Source: Tetracladium setigerum (taxonomy: Eukaryota; Ascomycota; Leotiomycetes; Helotiales). Taken from it: a stretch of 64,000 nt of DNA. Below, piece by piece: positions 1-11,637 of the stretch. Both the position numbers and the translations under genes were made by a program. The DNA lies in contig PZJY01000005.1 of assembly GCA_031472005.1 (NCBI GenBank), positions 2,480,001 to 2,544,000 on the forward strand, written 5' to 3'. The notes beneath the pieces were generated by a model, which saw only the letters and a program-made list of their open reading frames with translations, was not told the origin of the DNA and made no database searches. How positions within the stretch are numbered: the stretch's first letter is position 1; the number at the start of each line of letters is the position of its first letter.

Positions 1-2445
1 GAACGAGCCGAAATACTGTCATCAACACTTGAATCCTTGCCATGTGCCTTGAGAGCATCCTTATGTGGAGCAGTGGATGCAATGTCAGTGTCGTAATCAC
101 CCTCATATTCTGTGACCTCCTCTTCATCACTATCATCTTGAGGGACTTTCCTTGGTGTCTGCAATGACCGGTCGTCCCCAGTTGATGCACGACTTACTGA
201 AGCCTCAGGGGGGGTGGTGGTGGAGCTCGAACCTGTGGTTGAGAAGCCGGAGGAGCGCCTGGAATTGGTGGAGGTAATCTACTGAGGCGTTTGTTTGACG
301 AAGAGACCGGTGAAATAGGATTAGCTGAGGAGTCTACTGGAAAGTAAGATGCTCGTCTTGACGAGGGCGAAGTTGGCGATGCTGGGCCTTCATTTCTTGG
401 TGTTGGTCTTGAAGGCTCAGCAATTGGAGTGGGTTGGGTAAGTGTAGGGGCTTGTTCAGACAGCTCATCATCCGATTCGGATCCAGCACTTGGAGACATT
501 GGCATTGATGAAGGTGGTGTGGGAGTAGGCCGAGCTACGAAGGTTAGCTCACCTACACATGATAGCTGATTGATCGTTACTTACTCTCTTTGGGCACTGG
601 CGGAGGAGCTGGTCTTCCGCCGGGTACTGGTGGAGCCGCACCGGATGTCTGAGATGGCACTACGAATCCGTTATTAACATGTCCATTACATACCTTACGA
701 CAGTCCTTACCTGGTGGTGGAGGAGCCCTTTCAGGAACGACATCTTCAACATCTGGCACCTCGTCTGCAGGCCTTGTCGAAGAGATTGGAGGAGCTTCAT
801 CATCGTGTCCAACTTGTCTGTTGATATCCTCTGGGCTGCGAACCTTTGACATTCCTGGCATTGGAATCATGGGTACAGGTGGAGCCGCAATGCTAGGCGA
901 GTCTGCTTCGTCATTGTTATACTCACGTCTGTCACTGGATACAGAGGGCTTCTTCTTCTTTGGGGGAGCGGAAGGCATTGGAGCACCAAACATCATACCC
1001 ATACCCATCCCACCGCTCATTTTAGCCATGCGCGCGCGCAATTCTTCCTTTCGACGAACTTCGGGATCTATGTCTTCCTCCTCTTCTTCCTCTGTATCCT
1101 CACCCTGGGGTTCGCCTTGCTCGGTAGCGCCCTCTTCGTCATTGACTTCAGTCTCACGAGTCGGAACAGGAGCGCGAGCTGATGGGGCGCGAACAGGAGG
1201 TGGGGGCGCTCTGATTTTTGGTTTCTCATCGCTGTCATCACGACCAGTAGAAATCTCTTCTTGCTCTTCGGTCGTGTCCCCAGCTCCCGACATATCCGCT
1301 TCGTTCCCATCTCCAAAAGACTTCCGTGGGTGAAGTCCTGGAGTTCCGCTAGAAGCACCTCTCGAGGACTTGCGTCTTCGAGGAACAGTGGATTCCTCTT
1401 TGACGGATTCCATAGAATGGTTACCAATCGTATCTTCGGTATTTTGTCTTTCCAATGTAGCACCTTCCGCCTCTTCAACGGTGTCATGCGACTCTGTCCT
1501 TTTCTTTACAGGGCGCTTTGGTTTCTCTTTCTTCGCTGCGGCATCTGCATGACGAGCCGCTTGTTCCATTTGCTGCTTCTGTAAAAGTGCAATTCTTTCC
1601 TTCAAGCTGGTTGGCTTGGGTTGGTCCTCATCGGCAGCATCAGGTGAGGTGGGGGCTAAACCAGCCTTTTCGGCTTGCTCTTGGTTCTCCAATTCCCTTG
1701 CGGCAATCTCGGGATCTTCATCCCGTCTATAAATCTTTTGCGGCTGGGCCGATTCGCGAGGAGGCGGAACGTAGGAATTCTTGCTCGGTGGTGGTGCAAC
1801 AAATGGTTTCCTGATAAAGTTATTCGATCCAGAGCTTAGACCACCAGGTTTGAATGGAGCAACTGGGGGCGCAGCTTTGTTGAAAGCTGCAATGCGATCA
1901 CGGAAAGATCCTCCAGTCGGCTTGTCAGAAACGGGAGGAGGAGCCGATTGCCTTGGTGTTTGAATACTCTTTGGCGCAGCTTGCGGTGGAGAAACCTCTA
2001 CAGGCTTTGAAATTGGCGGGGGAGCAGAAACCTCTGCCTTGGGTGCTGGTGGAGGAGGTTCTCTCGTAGCAGTAGGGGGCTCGGGAACTTCTTCTGGCTC
2101 TGGTTCTGGCTCTGGCTCCGGACTTGGTTCTCGTTCCTTTGGGGGCTCAACAGCAGGTACCGGCGCAGGAGCGGGAGCAGGAGCAGGAGCAACTTCAGTC
2201 TCCTTCTTCGGTCGATTCGTACGGGTTGGTCGAGGAGGAGCAGTCGGCTCATATTTCTCCACGAAGTTTCTGGGGAAGATTCCCTCCTGCTTCTCTCCCG
2301 AAGCATCAACATATTCCCCCACGTACCAGTCTTCATCTTCCTCCTCGGTAACCGTGATTATTTGTCCCACCGGGAAGTGAAGGTCGTCATCATGGGGCGA
2401 GCTGTACTCAAAGACCGCCTTGACTTTGAATGGCGGACTAGACAT
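1..2445 (-). CDS. bbc1: Bbc1/Mti1-like SH3 adaptor of actin patches (3' part outside window; one apparent frameshift)
   Basis: Exons read on the minus strand: 2445-711, 659-585, then 534 to the window edge. The introns 660-710 (51 nt, in frame) and 535-584 (50 nt, branch GCTAAC) have canonical ends. Residues about 4-66 form an SH3 domain (ALYDY-like AVFEYSS, acidic EEEDEDWYVGEY, GIFPRNFVEKY). It is followed by long proline-rich, acidic and KKxK-rich low-complexity sequence, the layout of the yeast Bbc1/Mti1 family, which binds type I myosin and WASP at endocytic actin patches. In the last part the frame breaks at a run of seven G (208-214). One extra base would give a continuous PPPPPP-EASVSRAST reading that stays open to the window edge. 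The alternative, a 39-nt intron at 159-197, leaves an implausible frame. The C-terminal domain lies beyond the window. Function is inferred from the SH3 domain and overall composition. Confidence 0.8.
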
Positions 2446-3185
2446 CTTGAGATTGTAGGCTTTACAAAGCTTGCTGACCTGTTAATCGGTCGGTTTCGCT
2501 GCCTGTTTCGTTCAAGGTCTGTTGTTGACACTAGCCGATGTTTCAAGCGTGGGATGTGAGTATTCGATTTTGGGAGAATTGGATCTGGCAGGAGGCAGCT
2601 CAATCAAACGTATGTGCCGTAGTATAGGCCAGGAAGAAGGGACAGCAGTTTGTTTGGGCGGGGCGCTGAGTGTGTATTCTAAATGGTGCTAGCCTACGTC
2701 AGCGCATGAATATCAACGTTTGAGAGAGAGTCGACAGCAATAGCACGCAGCACCGGCAGGATGGGGGAATTGAAGGCTCTTACCAGTTCACGAGCGCGGC
2801 AGCCGGTATGCAAACATTGAAAGCAAAGTTTGAAGGATGTTGACAGGCCTTGGCGGAGAGAGAAGTGGAACTTGGTTCGGATTTGAGGTTGAAATGGAGC
2901 GGAACATGGACAGCGGGTGGATGAAGTTGGTGGATGAATTCGTGGGTGCTGAAGTGGGATGGGCGGTGGCAGAAGCCAGCGACAGACCGAGATCCGATGT
3001 CCCGCCATTGCATGAGGTCTCAGAGTCAAAAAACATTGATAAACAGTCAGACTTCGACAAACGCAACTACACATCACATTCACATTTACATTCATATTCC
3101 CCCACAAGGCCCAAGGATCAGCTTCTTCAATGCCCAAAGACTGTCGCTCTCATTAATCACCATCTGCTAAGCTACACAAGCAATC
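2446..3185. other. Divergent intergenic region, bbc1-like / rtr1-like
   Basis: It holds the two divergent 5' flanks. The last 120 bases before the rtr1-like start are rich in CA and TTCA motifs and free of ATG, as in a fungal 5' leader. The small ORFs here are not supported. Confidence 0.5.
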
Positions 3186-4058
3186 ATGACGACAGTTACG
3201 ACACCGCGATCCATCCTCAAGAAACCAGCTTCCGCCACCTACCCCGCCACCGACGAACTCAGCATCAAAGAAGCTCGAGACCGAGAAACGGCTCTATACC
3301 ATGCGAATCTGATTCAGCAAAGAAAAGACCTCGAGCTCGAAATCCTCCTCTCCCTCGAACAACTGATCGACTTCCCGCTCTCCGGTCCCCCTCACAATGC
3401 GACAAACCCTTCACAATCAGACGCCATTGCCTTCAAGCACTACCTGCGAATTTTCCAGCCGAGTGATTACGATGCGATGGTCCAAGAGAGAAATATTGAT
3501 AAGAGGTGCGGGTTCGCGTTATGTCCCAATCCGAAGCCAGTAGGGAGTGGTGGGAAATATAGGATTTTGGGGATGACGGGCAAAGCGAAGGATTTTAGAG
3601 TCGTGGAGACCGAGGAGGTCGAGAGATGGTGTTCAGATGCTTGTGGGAAACGAGCTCTATACGTTAGGGTTCAATTGAGCGAGACTCCCGCCTGGGAACG
3701 GATGTCTTTACAGTCAAATATTGATTTGCTGGACGAACCGAAATCAGAAGAGGGTGCCGTACTTGAGCATCTCCAAGGACTACAGCTTACAGAGAGTGAG
3801 GCGAATGCCAAAAATTCGGCTGATCTGGCGCTGGAAAGGGGAGACAAAGGTCGTGCTGCCAAATTTGGTAAAGTGGACGTTGAGATACAGGAGAAGCAAG
3901 TGTCGGGCGTTGCTGAAGCTCCAAGGTTACAAACAGAGCTGGATGGCCAATTGGCAAATCTGCATCTGACGGTGGAGGGTTACAAATCGGGCTTTGACAG
4001 TGGAAAGTCTCGAGTAAAAGAAGAAGATGACCATGATTCGGGAATGGATTGGGTATAA
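3186..4058 (+). CDS. rtr1: RNA polymerase II CTD phosphatase Rtr1/RPAP2 family
   Basis: Intronless, 290 aa. The family removes phosphate from the Pol II C-terminal repeats (mainly Ser5/Tyr1) and helps Pol II assembly or import. The family zinc signature is visible as C108-x4-C113 (RCGFALCPNP) and C149-x3-C153 (RWCSDACGKRA). These are preceded by a helical stretch (res 28-60) and followed by the family-like YVRVQLSETPAWER. In yeast Rtr1 the last ligand is His; here it is Cys, as in the RPAP2 branch. The C-terminus (res 185-290) is charged and low complexity. The start is the first ATG after a pyrimidine/CA-rich leader. It is divergent from the SH3 gene and convergent with eS17. Identity rests on the Cys motif and its context. 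Confidence 0.85.
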   Translation: MTTVTTPRSILKKPASATYPATDELSIKEARDRETALYHANLIQQRKDLELEILLSLEQLIDFPLSGPPHNATNPSQSDAIAFKHYLRIFQPSDYDAMVQERNIDKRCGFALCPNPKPVGSGGKYRILGMTGKAKDFRVVETEEVERWCSDACGKRALYVRVQLSETPAWERMSLQSNIDLLDEPKSEEGAVLEHLQGLQLTESEANAKNSADLALERGDKGRAAKFGKVDVEIQEKQVSGVAEAPRLQTELDGQLANLHLTVEGYKSGFDSGKSRVKEEDDHDSGMDWV

Positions 4059-4536
4059 TGATAGTATTTTGGAGTTTATAGGTATGATTTGGCTGGCGTC
4101 TGAATACCCACATTGAGATTTGAAATAATAAATGAACCATGATGATTGACCATTTCTTTCAAGACTACAAGTTTGTGAATATGTTACCATGGTCATTACA
4201 ATACCTCGCTGAAGGGTCGTCTGAATTTTCCAACGTGGCTTGGCCGCTCTAGAGTTCTGGAGGAGTTAAAGCACGGCGTTTCCCTGTAACGAATTTGTCG
4301 AGCCCGTAAGTCTAAAAAAATCCGGCATAGGTTCACTCTGTCACGAACGAAGAAGAAAAAAGGAAATGGCAATCAAGCGTCATCTCCGAAGAGAATCAGC
4401 GACACCTGGTTTGGGAGGAAACCTCACATTGATCTAGTGTGTGCAAAAGCCCAGATAGACGCCCTTTCGCAACCTGTCCCAGACCATTTTCATGCGTATC
4501 GTATACCCCACCAAAAAGCCAAACACATCATCACAC
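4059..4536. other. Convergent 3' flanks of rtr1 and rps17
   Basis: AT-rich 3' sequence with AATAAA-like signals (AATAATAAATG near 4123-4133). No gene is recognised. Confidence 0.5.
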
Positions 4537-5118
4537 TTAAGATCGTGCTGGGCGGTCGCCACCGAATCGGCGAGGACGCTCGACGGTTTGTTGTTGAGAG
4601 ACAGCGACGACGGAGACGGGGATGGAATCGAACTATGAGAATTTTGTTAGGAAACTGTGAGGTTACAAGGAGAGGTATTGGTGCACATACACCGAGAGAC
4701 TTGAGGAGATCCTTGGTCTCGGAGTCAACCTCGAGTTGTCCAGACTCGCTCTGGGAGAAATCAAGAGCGGAGACTTCTGGGACGTATTGATCCTTGCGCT
4801 CACGCTCCTCTTCTTGAAGCTTGAAAGAGATACCACGGACGGGTCCACGTTGAATACGCTTCATCAAGTGAGTAGTGTAACCGGCAATCTATCGCAATTT
4901 TCATGTTAGAAATGGATTCGTCTTTTGTCGCCTTTTGATTGAAAAGATGCCTGGAGGAGACCTGGTCGTACCTTGTTGCGGAGACGCTTGGATGCAATGA
5001 TGGCAATTTCATCGCAAATTCTCTTGTTGGCCTCGAAGTCGAGGGTCAACTTGGGGTAGTATCTCTCGATGATGACCTTGGCGGACTTCTTAACGGTCTT
5101 GGTGCGAACACGGCCCAT
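4537..5118 (-). CDS. rps17: 40S ribosomal protein S17 (eS17)
   Basis: Three exons: 5118-4972, 4888-4691 and 4632-4537. Introns are 4889-4971 (83 nt, branch CTAAC) and 4633-4690 (58 nt). All phases close to a 146-aa protein. The N-terminus MGRVRTKTVKKSAKVIIERY, the KRLRNKIAGYTTHLMKRI segment across intron 1 and GPVRGISFKLQEEERERKDQYVPEVSAL are highly characteristic of eS17, a structural component of the small cytosolic subunit. The donor of intron 2 is GTATGT after the GGT codon. Using the GT two bases upstream would give an arginine-rich, non-homologous tail. The start is the conserved MGRV; an in-frame ATG 22 codons upstream is rejected. The upstream flank carries a TCACGTGA palindrome. Confidence 0.97.
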
Positions 5119-5577
5119 GATTGCGGTATTTGGTGATTTGTCGTGGGGTGGTTGAGGTTGTCGTTGGATTATCGTGAAGCTCAAAAAGTTCTTGAATTTG
5201 CCGATGTGGGAGTCTTCGCTTAGCGCAGGATGTTTGGCGCGCTAAGAGAAGCTTGGGTTTGCATCACGTGACCTCGCATATTCTCACAACTTCTGATGAT
5301 GAGATGCGATGTTTTGAATAATGTGTGATTTACAGATTGTACCCTCTGTTGCCACCAAGGGGTTAGAGTTATCTAATCTTTCACTTATAACACACGTCAT
5401 TGAAACGGATTTTTGAATGACAGTCAACGTAGGCTTTCGATGGTTATGTACATACTGTCTATTCACCGGGCAAATAGTCATGAGAGGATGCGATGGAGGA
5501 TGTAGTAATACAATGTTATTTCCTATTCTACACAATCTAAACATGCCATGCAATGCAATGATATACAAACATCAACT
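5119..5577. other. rps17 5' flank and Mrp51 3' flank
   Basis: It contains the rps17 promoter with a TCACGTGA palindrome at 5264-5271 and the 3' end of the Mrp51-like gene. No further gene is seen. Confidence 0.5.
5264..5271. promoter_or_regulatory. E-box palindrome TCACGTGA upstream of rps17
   Basis: A perfect 8-bp palindrome about 150 bp upstream of the eS17 start. CACGTG is the binding core of Cbf1/bHLH factors, and in many ascomycetes Cbf1-type sites mark ribosomal protein promoters. The same 8-mer recurs upstream of the Mrp51-like gene. Confidence 0.5.
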
Positions 5578-7043
5578 CTAGGCTCCACCCAAAAGTGAAG
5601 CCAACTCGCTACTTGGATTCTTCTTTAGAGAACGCTGCCCACCCTCTTCTAATCCAAACGATGTTCTTTGCCTGCCTTGCGCAACACCCTCAGGCTTCCA
5701 AATCGATTGTGCCTTGAATCCACCAGCAGGTGATCTGCGTTGGTTTATGAGTTTATCCGTAGTTCCCTCTTTCACAGCAATAGCGTCAGGGTCTCCGTGA
5801 CTAACAACCAGTACCACCTTTCCTTCCGCATTTATGCTTGCTGACCTTGGATGCACCCAAGTCTTAGCTCCTCCAACCTTCTTTGGGTCAAGTCCAACGA
5901 GTCCTGGGATGCTCGGTGCTTGTCCCTTCCCCAAGTTGTACAAGTCGGTTTTGAATGTAGCATCGCCAAAAGGTACATCGGCTATGAAACCACCAACTCC
6001 AATGGCAGGCTTTTGGAAAAATCTCGCCTTTGGGCTAACAATGCGAGCTTCGACAGGAGGTTTGTTGGCTTGAGGTCCAAATTCAGGATGGTTGTATGTC
6101 CGGGCCATTGTCCGTGAATATGACAAGCCAGCAGAGGGATGCGTGACAGGTGGTCCACCGACGGCATATGGTGACAAAGTGGAGGGCAGAGTCTGGGCCT
6201 CCGAGACAAAATCCTTCCTTCCGCTTGGATCCTTCGTGATGTAATTCTTGAGCTCAGATGTGATAAGTTTGTCGTCCGTGGCAACAGGTGCCAAATCGAG
6301 GAAATTGCGAATCTGAAGGTACAAGCTCTTGACATCCTTCCTGAGTCTTTTAATATACTCATTGAGTTGAGCTTCGGACACATCTGCAGCCTTGATCTCA
6401 GACGCATACTCATTTTCCCCAGTATCCCTACGTTTTTCCTTTGCTTCCACAGTCATGGAGGCAGCTAGTTGGGTTCGCAAGTACTGTCGGAACTCAGTCT
6501 TATTCGTTCGAATCTCCTTCTTCAAGTATTCGGCAAAGTCACCCTCCCCTGGTTACCGAGCCATGGGCCCTTGAATCTCCATCTCGTATCAAACTTATCA
6601 ATCCCTTTAGCGTTGTCTGTAGTTGAGTCGACATCATCTTCGAAGACACTTTTCAGATTGGTGTCATTATGCGGATTGCTGACACCACCAGTGTGCTGTG
6701 TCGGCGTGATTGTCAAAGGGACGTCCATCTCCTGCCATTTCTGTAGTGTCAAGCCATGATCCGCAGAGCTTCGGAACTCAGTGATATGCTCCAATGTATC
6801 CAAAGTCTCCACCCGTATCATTGGCGTCGAAGTCTTCGTAGTTGATCGCAGGGGCAATGATCGTTTGAGACCCCAATCACCGCGTTGTAGAGATGCGTAG
6901 GGCGTAGAAATTGAGAGGTGGGTTGGATATGGGAGTGTACCGCTATCGGAACGCAATTCAGGTCGTGGTAATGGTGGAGGTACTGAGAACATCCGCGATG
7001 ATCGTAGAAGGGCCCCCCCAGGCGATACTGTGCGTGAAGCCAT
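5578..7043 (-). CDS. MRP51: Mitochondrial small-subunit ribosomal protein Mrp51 (one apparent frameshift)
   Basis: 488 aa if one base is restored. Two overlapping frames are collinear. The N-terminal frame (7043 to about 6546) carries the family segment TPYASLQRGDWGLKRSLP (res 47-64). The C-terminal frame (to 5578) carries the conserved glycine/proline-rich HPSAGLSYSRT and GIGGFIADVPFGD-like parts. The break lies at CCCC 6546-6549 (plus strand). One more base there changes GNQGRVTLPNT-stop into GNQGEGDFAEYLKKE and joins the two halves. Mrp51 is a fungal mitoribosome protein needed for translation of mitochondrial mRNAs. The start MASRT follows a compact leader, and the N-terminus is rich in Arg/Ser with few acidic residues, as in a presequence. 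I take the shift to be a sequencing error (see findings). Confidence 0.85.
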
Positions 7044-7287
7044 CGTAGCCTTGGAAATAGTTGGGCGTTGAAACTGCGCCCGACAAGAAGGGCGAAGTCG
7101 AGGTCCAGAAGGCTGAGAACAATTCAATGGCAAAGCTTTGGTACCTTGATACCAGCTTCGCCTTGGTGAAGTGCAGTGCAGTGCGCCTTGGGCAGGAGTG
7201 AGGCGGTTGGAGGGCGTTGAACTTGTGGTGTTGTGGTGAGGCTTGCAAATGAAATTTACGGAGCTCTTGGGATGCCAAGGATATAGG

Positions 7288-7295
7288 TCACGTGA
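7288..7295. promoter_or_regulatory. E-box palindrome TCACGTGA upstream of the Mrp51-like gene
   Basis: Identical to the 8-mer upstream of rps17, about 245 bp before the Mrp51 start. It is a possible bHLH/Cbf1-type site; the role is inferred. Confidence 0.45.
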
Positions 7296-8375
7296 TTATG
7301 GCTCGCATGTTCGTGATGATTGTCAAAGAGAGAACGATCTATTCGTTCAAGACATCAGGAAAGTGTGAACCAATACGAAGATCTGACGGGTTTTAGATAT
7401 CAAGTTTCAGTTTTGCACAAAGTTGTGTTGGTTCAACCAATAGATCAGTCTCCAATCCATCTTCCCTGAAACTTCCATCAGACTTCCGCTCGAACCAAAC
7501 CAGAGTAAGAAATGCAAATATCTTTACCTTGACTTCCAATCTAACGCTTAACTAAGAAGTCTCATATTGCATCTAATTTTCCACTCAGCCAGAAGCAAAA
7601 CACAGTCTTGATAGCAATTCATTTGATTTAAGTAGAGATATCATACACAAACCAACAAGTCTGCAAACACAATTGAGACAACTGTGTATGAAATGATATT
7701 GCGGGTACCGACAAAAATTTATTGTACCGGCCTAGTACGTAGTCTTCATGTTTTTCAAAATACCTCTCAATGATCGTAGCATCTCCCCTCATCCGATTGT
7801 CCCAGGCACTCGAGGACTTAATACTCCCAACTTATTAATGATCTTATTTGACGTAAAATACGACGTAAAATCACATACACAACATTTCAGGAGATAAAAT
7901 CATTTATCGGATGAGAACGAGAGTGAATAGACAAGACTAAACTCCAAAATCCTCACCATTACCTGAACAACGAATCCACAAATGCCAACTGAGAATTCAG
8001 TATTACTGTACTGTACTGTGTCAACACAACCCTCCACAGCCTCCACAGACCAGGCCACAAAATAAATGCAACGATAATAGGAAACCAAAAGCACACACAC
8101 AATAATAGGCTGTGCAGTTCATATAAAAATGGAAATGCAGTAAGCACAATGATGGGCTGGCTGTTCCTCCTCCTACTCCGAATGATCACAGCTATGTTCT
8201 TCATTTACCTTGTAAGCTATCCTACGTATTCTCACCCTCCTTTTCGCCCTCTCGTAAGATGCCCCCTTCAGCCGAGCTTACAAAGTACGAGAATTCTGTG
8301 TTCACGACTACTCGACAGCAAAAGGTAATACGGGTAATATGACATGCATTTAATCAATCCACGAACCTTGACTGC

Positions 8376-8414
8376 GGGAGGGAGCGAGGGAGGGAGCGAG
8401 GAAGGAAAGGAGCG
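8376..8414. repeat. Purine-rich 12-bp tandem repeat
   Basis: Two exact copies of GGGAGGGAGCGA followed by a third diverged copy. It is a microsatellite-like tract in gene-free sequence. Confidence 0.7.
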
Positions 8415-10249
8415 GGGTTGGCGGAGAGTCCCGATATCTATTATGATCTCCTGACAACTTGACGTTGTCTGACAATCCATGATCTGACGTGGAGAACGTG
8501 GAAAACACTCGACAAAAAAAAAGAACGATTGGCACAAGAGATGGTCGCACGGATGGAGAAATTACGAAAAAAAAGACAGGTTGAATAACAAGTGATTGAT
8601 GCCAACCTCGGTTTCCGGCGGATTCTGTCCTACTGAAATGGGTAGCTTGGGAGGAGAAGTCTGATAGTTGCAAGTTTGGTGACTTGAAATTTGTGTACTA
8701 AGTCACGTCATGTATGTGTATACACAAACATTGCGATGGTAATCTTACATGACAGCAGTAGTACAGTACTTGCGGCCATGTTTGCAGTTTGTCATAGTTA
8801 TTCCACACTGGTGAGGGAGTCGCTGTTGACACTGGTTCGGGGTTGCATCCTGAGAGAAAGAGACGGAGACATATACAAATGACGATTTCAATGCAGAAAT
8901 TTACTCTTTGGGACACACCTGTCAGGTTGGGCATGAAAGGACCTCATTTTGACCGCAATGGGTAATAATCTCGATATTCCCATAAATCGTCCGGGATCGG
9001 AAGATACACGAAAGTGAATATCAAAATCGCTCTTTCTGGAACCTCTCGGCAACACCGCTTTGGAGATTTATAATCTTTGGCATGAAGAAGTCTTGCATAT
9101 TTTATGGCTCCAATGAGAAATTTTCAGATCTTGGGACCTTTTTCGCCGATGGAAAAAAGCAATTCTGCGGGATGTCGCAGGACTGTACTCCGTATGTACC
9201 CCACGAGTGGGTGGGATCTTGGAGTTGACCTCCCACGTGTTTTTGTGAGACCTACAGGAAGGATTACCCGACCTTGCTAGTCTTGCGAAATATGTAGGAG
9301 GAGGGATCTATCGTCTGGTCAAGTACCCAATAAGGTGGCCTGTGTATATTAGAAATTCACCTGGGTTTATGTCTACAGTCTTACTTTGAACTTGAACAGA
9401 ACATTAGCCAGTTTACAAATAGGAAGACGAGAAATATCAGACACCAACACTACGATCCATGCTGAAATCAAAGTCCAACCCGGGTTGAAGCACATCCCAA
9501 GAGGTCCAAGATTATGTGTGCGGCATATTACCCACATCTGCCGAGAGCGAGTGAAATGGCGACACTGTTCTGGGCGGAACCTATCATAGCCAAGCTTCAA
9601 GCTTCAACAACCTCTCTGTGATTCTGTTGTTAGATGAACAAGCCATTCTGCTTCTCATGGAAAAAAGACGCCATTGTTACAATGTTTGACATCTGTTGCT
9701 CGTACTCGTATATGACAAGCTTTCGCTAATAGCCCGCAAAAGCTTTTTAAACCCCTTGGAAGTGGAATGGACGTCGCTGCACAACGGGACGGCGAAAGCT
9801 TTCTTCACCTCCCGAGTCCCGACTTCGTACAGTAGTACTTCACGAAATTGCTTCAGCAAGTATTTTGTACTTCTTTTGTGGATGTTCAAGCTCGTTGCAA
9901 CGATCTTCCTTGAGAGCATAGGTGCTTAGCCAGTCGCTGAAACCAAGTTTCGCATGTCATGTCAAGCGCATAAAGTCGAGGTCGGATTTCAGTCCTGCCG
10001 GTGCTACTCCTACCAAAAATGCAATTGCGCCCACTGTACTCTTGCTGCAAGATCGGTGGTAGAAGATACCGTGAGCCCGACTTGCTGTAGGCCTCGTCAG
10101 CGACGGAGACATTGTATTGTAAATATGATAACTATAAGTTCAGAAGATTTATTAGATGTATTTCCTAGAAATCTTGAAGTCTTTGTCTCTTCACTCTCAA
10201 TCTAGGAGCCAAAAAATATATCATCAAAAAGTCACCAACAGCCACCAAA

Positions 10250-11637
10250 ATGCCAAAAGTAAGTACTTACCCGGGAGTATTCTGTACAACTTCTTTCTCG
10301 CTTAACTTTATATATACCAAGATTGAAGACACGCCCATCTAACCTATCCTCACCAGGTCATTATTATCGGAGCAGGTCCCACCGGTCTCTCAGCCGCCCT
10401 GCAACTCTGCCGACAGAACAAATTCACCTGCACCATTTATGAACTTCGCGACAAACCCATGACCCTCGGAGGCGCGATAGGAATTCCATGCAACGGCTCT
10501 CGCTTGCTTGCACGCCTTGGCGTCTACGAATCCCTCCGCGCTCGTGGTGCACTCATCAGCGATGTCGTGATGCATTCCAGCCACGGCGCAGATCTAGGGA
10601 CGGTGGACATTACGAAATGGAGTGAGAACAAGACTGGATATCCCTATCTCCGGGTTAAGAGAAAGTATTTGGTTGAACAGTTGCTCGAAGATGCGGAACG
10701 GGAACCTGGGATTGAGATTCACTGGGGAAAGACATTGGTTGAAGTTGTTGAGGAGACCGAAAACAGTGTGACTGTTGGCTTTCAGGATGGCTCCAGAGAT
10801 ACTGCAGATATGCTACTGGGCTGTGATGGGATTCATTCTGTCGTCCGCTCTCTATATGTCGATCCGGGCGCCAAGCCAGAGTACTCAGGTCTCTCATCGA
10901 TGTTCTCTCTCGTGCGCGATCAACAAAACATCCCAGGCATCACGCCCATACGAAGTCTTCACGCAACACTTACAGCGGATGGTCTCTTCGCAGTAACGGC
11001 ATCAGAAACATCCAAAAACGAAGTATACTGGTTCTTCACCGAAGAGGTCCCAATCCCGGAAGGTGGAAATGGACGAGATGGATGGGAGGAGAAGGGAAAG
11101 CAGGCCATGGAAACATTCAAGACTAAGCTTGTAGATGGAGTCTTGAAGGATGTGAGCGGCGACTGGGGCACATTTGTGAAAGCACTAGTCACAAGTTCGG
11201 ACACTGTCAAGTTCTATCCTGTCTTCAGACTTCCTCTGGGCCGGAATTGGCATAAAGGGAGGTGTCTTCTCCTGGGTGATGCCGGACACGCAATGCAGCC
11301 ACATGCTGGACAGGGTGTGTCGATGGCGCTTGAGGATGTCTTCTTATTGTCGAGGTTACTGCAGAGCTCTTCCACCTTTGCGACTCCGAAATCTACCGCG
11401 GAGATATTCACGAGGTTTGAGCAACTTAGGAAACCAAGAGTTGAGATGTTCCACAAAACTGCGGCGAGTAGTGGCCAAAATCGAAAACGGATGCCTCCGT
11501 GGAAGTTGGCTCTATTTGAACAGGCTTGTTTGCGTGGTCTTTGGGTTTTTAATCTTTTGGGTCTCAGTAAGATAGGCATGTCGGGAAGTCAGGCAGATTT
11601 GGTGTACGATATTGAAAGCGTGCCGTTATGGAATTGA
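10250..11637 (+). CDS. FAD-dependent monooxygenase (PHBH/salicylate hydroxylase type)
   Basis: Two exons: 10250-10258 (only nine bases, coding MPK) and 10357-11637, with a 98-nt intron (GTAAGT donor, TCTAAC branch, CCAG acceptor); 429 aa. The three class A flavoprotein hydroxylase motifs are present: GAGPTG at res 8-13 for the FAD ADP moiety, the DG motif in LLGCDGIHSVVR, and the GD motif in LLGDAGHAMQPHAGQG (around res 308-321). Such enzymes use NAD(P)H and O2 to hydroxylate aromatic or polyketide-like substrates. There is no signal peptide or clear C-terminal membrane segment, so it is probably cytosolic. No synthase, transporter or regulator lies nearby, so a biosynthetic cluster is not supported. 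The substrate cannot be told from the sequence. Confidence 0.88.

Larger units (their letters stand above)
7044..10249. other. 3.2-kb stretch without a recognisable gene
   Basis: Short ORFs on both strands (longest about 107 aa) show no domain, splice-consistent extension or protein-like composition. Seen here: the Mrp51 promoter with TCACGTGA (7288-7295), a purine-rich near-perfect 12-bp tandem repeat (8376-8414), a CTGTACTGTACTGTG run near 8005-8019, and the final promoter of the monooxygenase gene. A non-coding RNA cannot be excluded. Confidence 0.5.

Noticed and set aside
159..197. A 39-nt intron (GTAAGT ... TGCAG) in the SH3 gene
   Set aside because: It is shorter than usual fungal introns, has no branch point and leads into a poor frame. 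One extra base in the G7 run gives a continuous protein.
821..1333. 170-aa plus-strand ORF
   Set aside because: Antisense shadow of the SH3 gene; the Ser/Gly-rich composition comes from the proline-rich coding strand.
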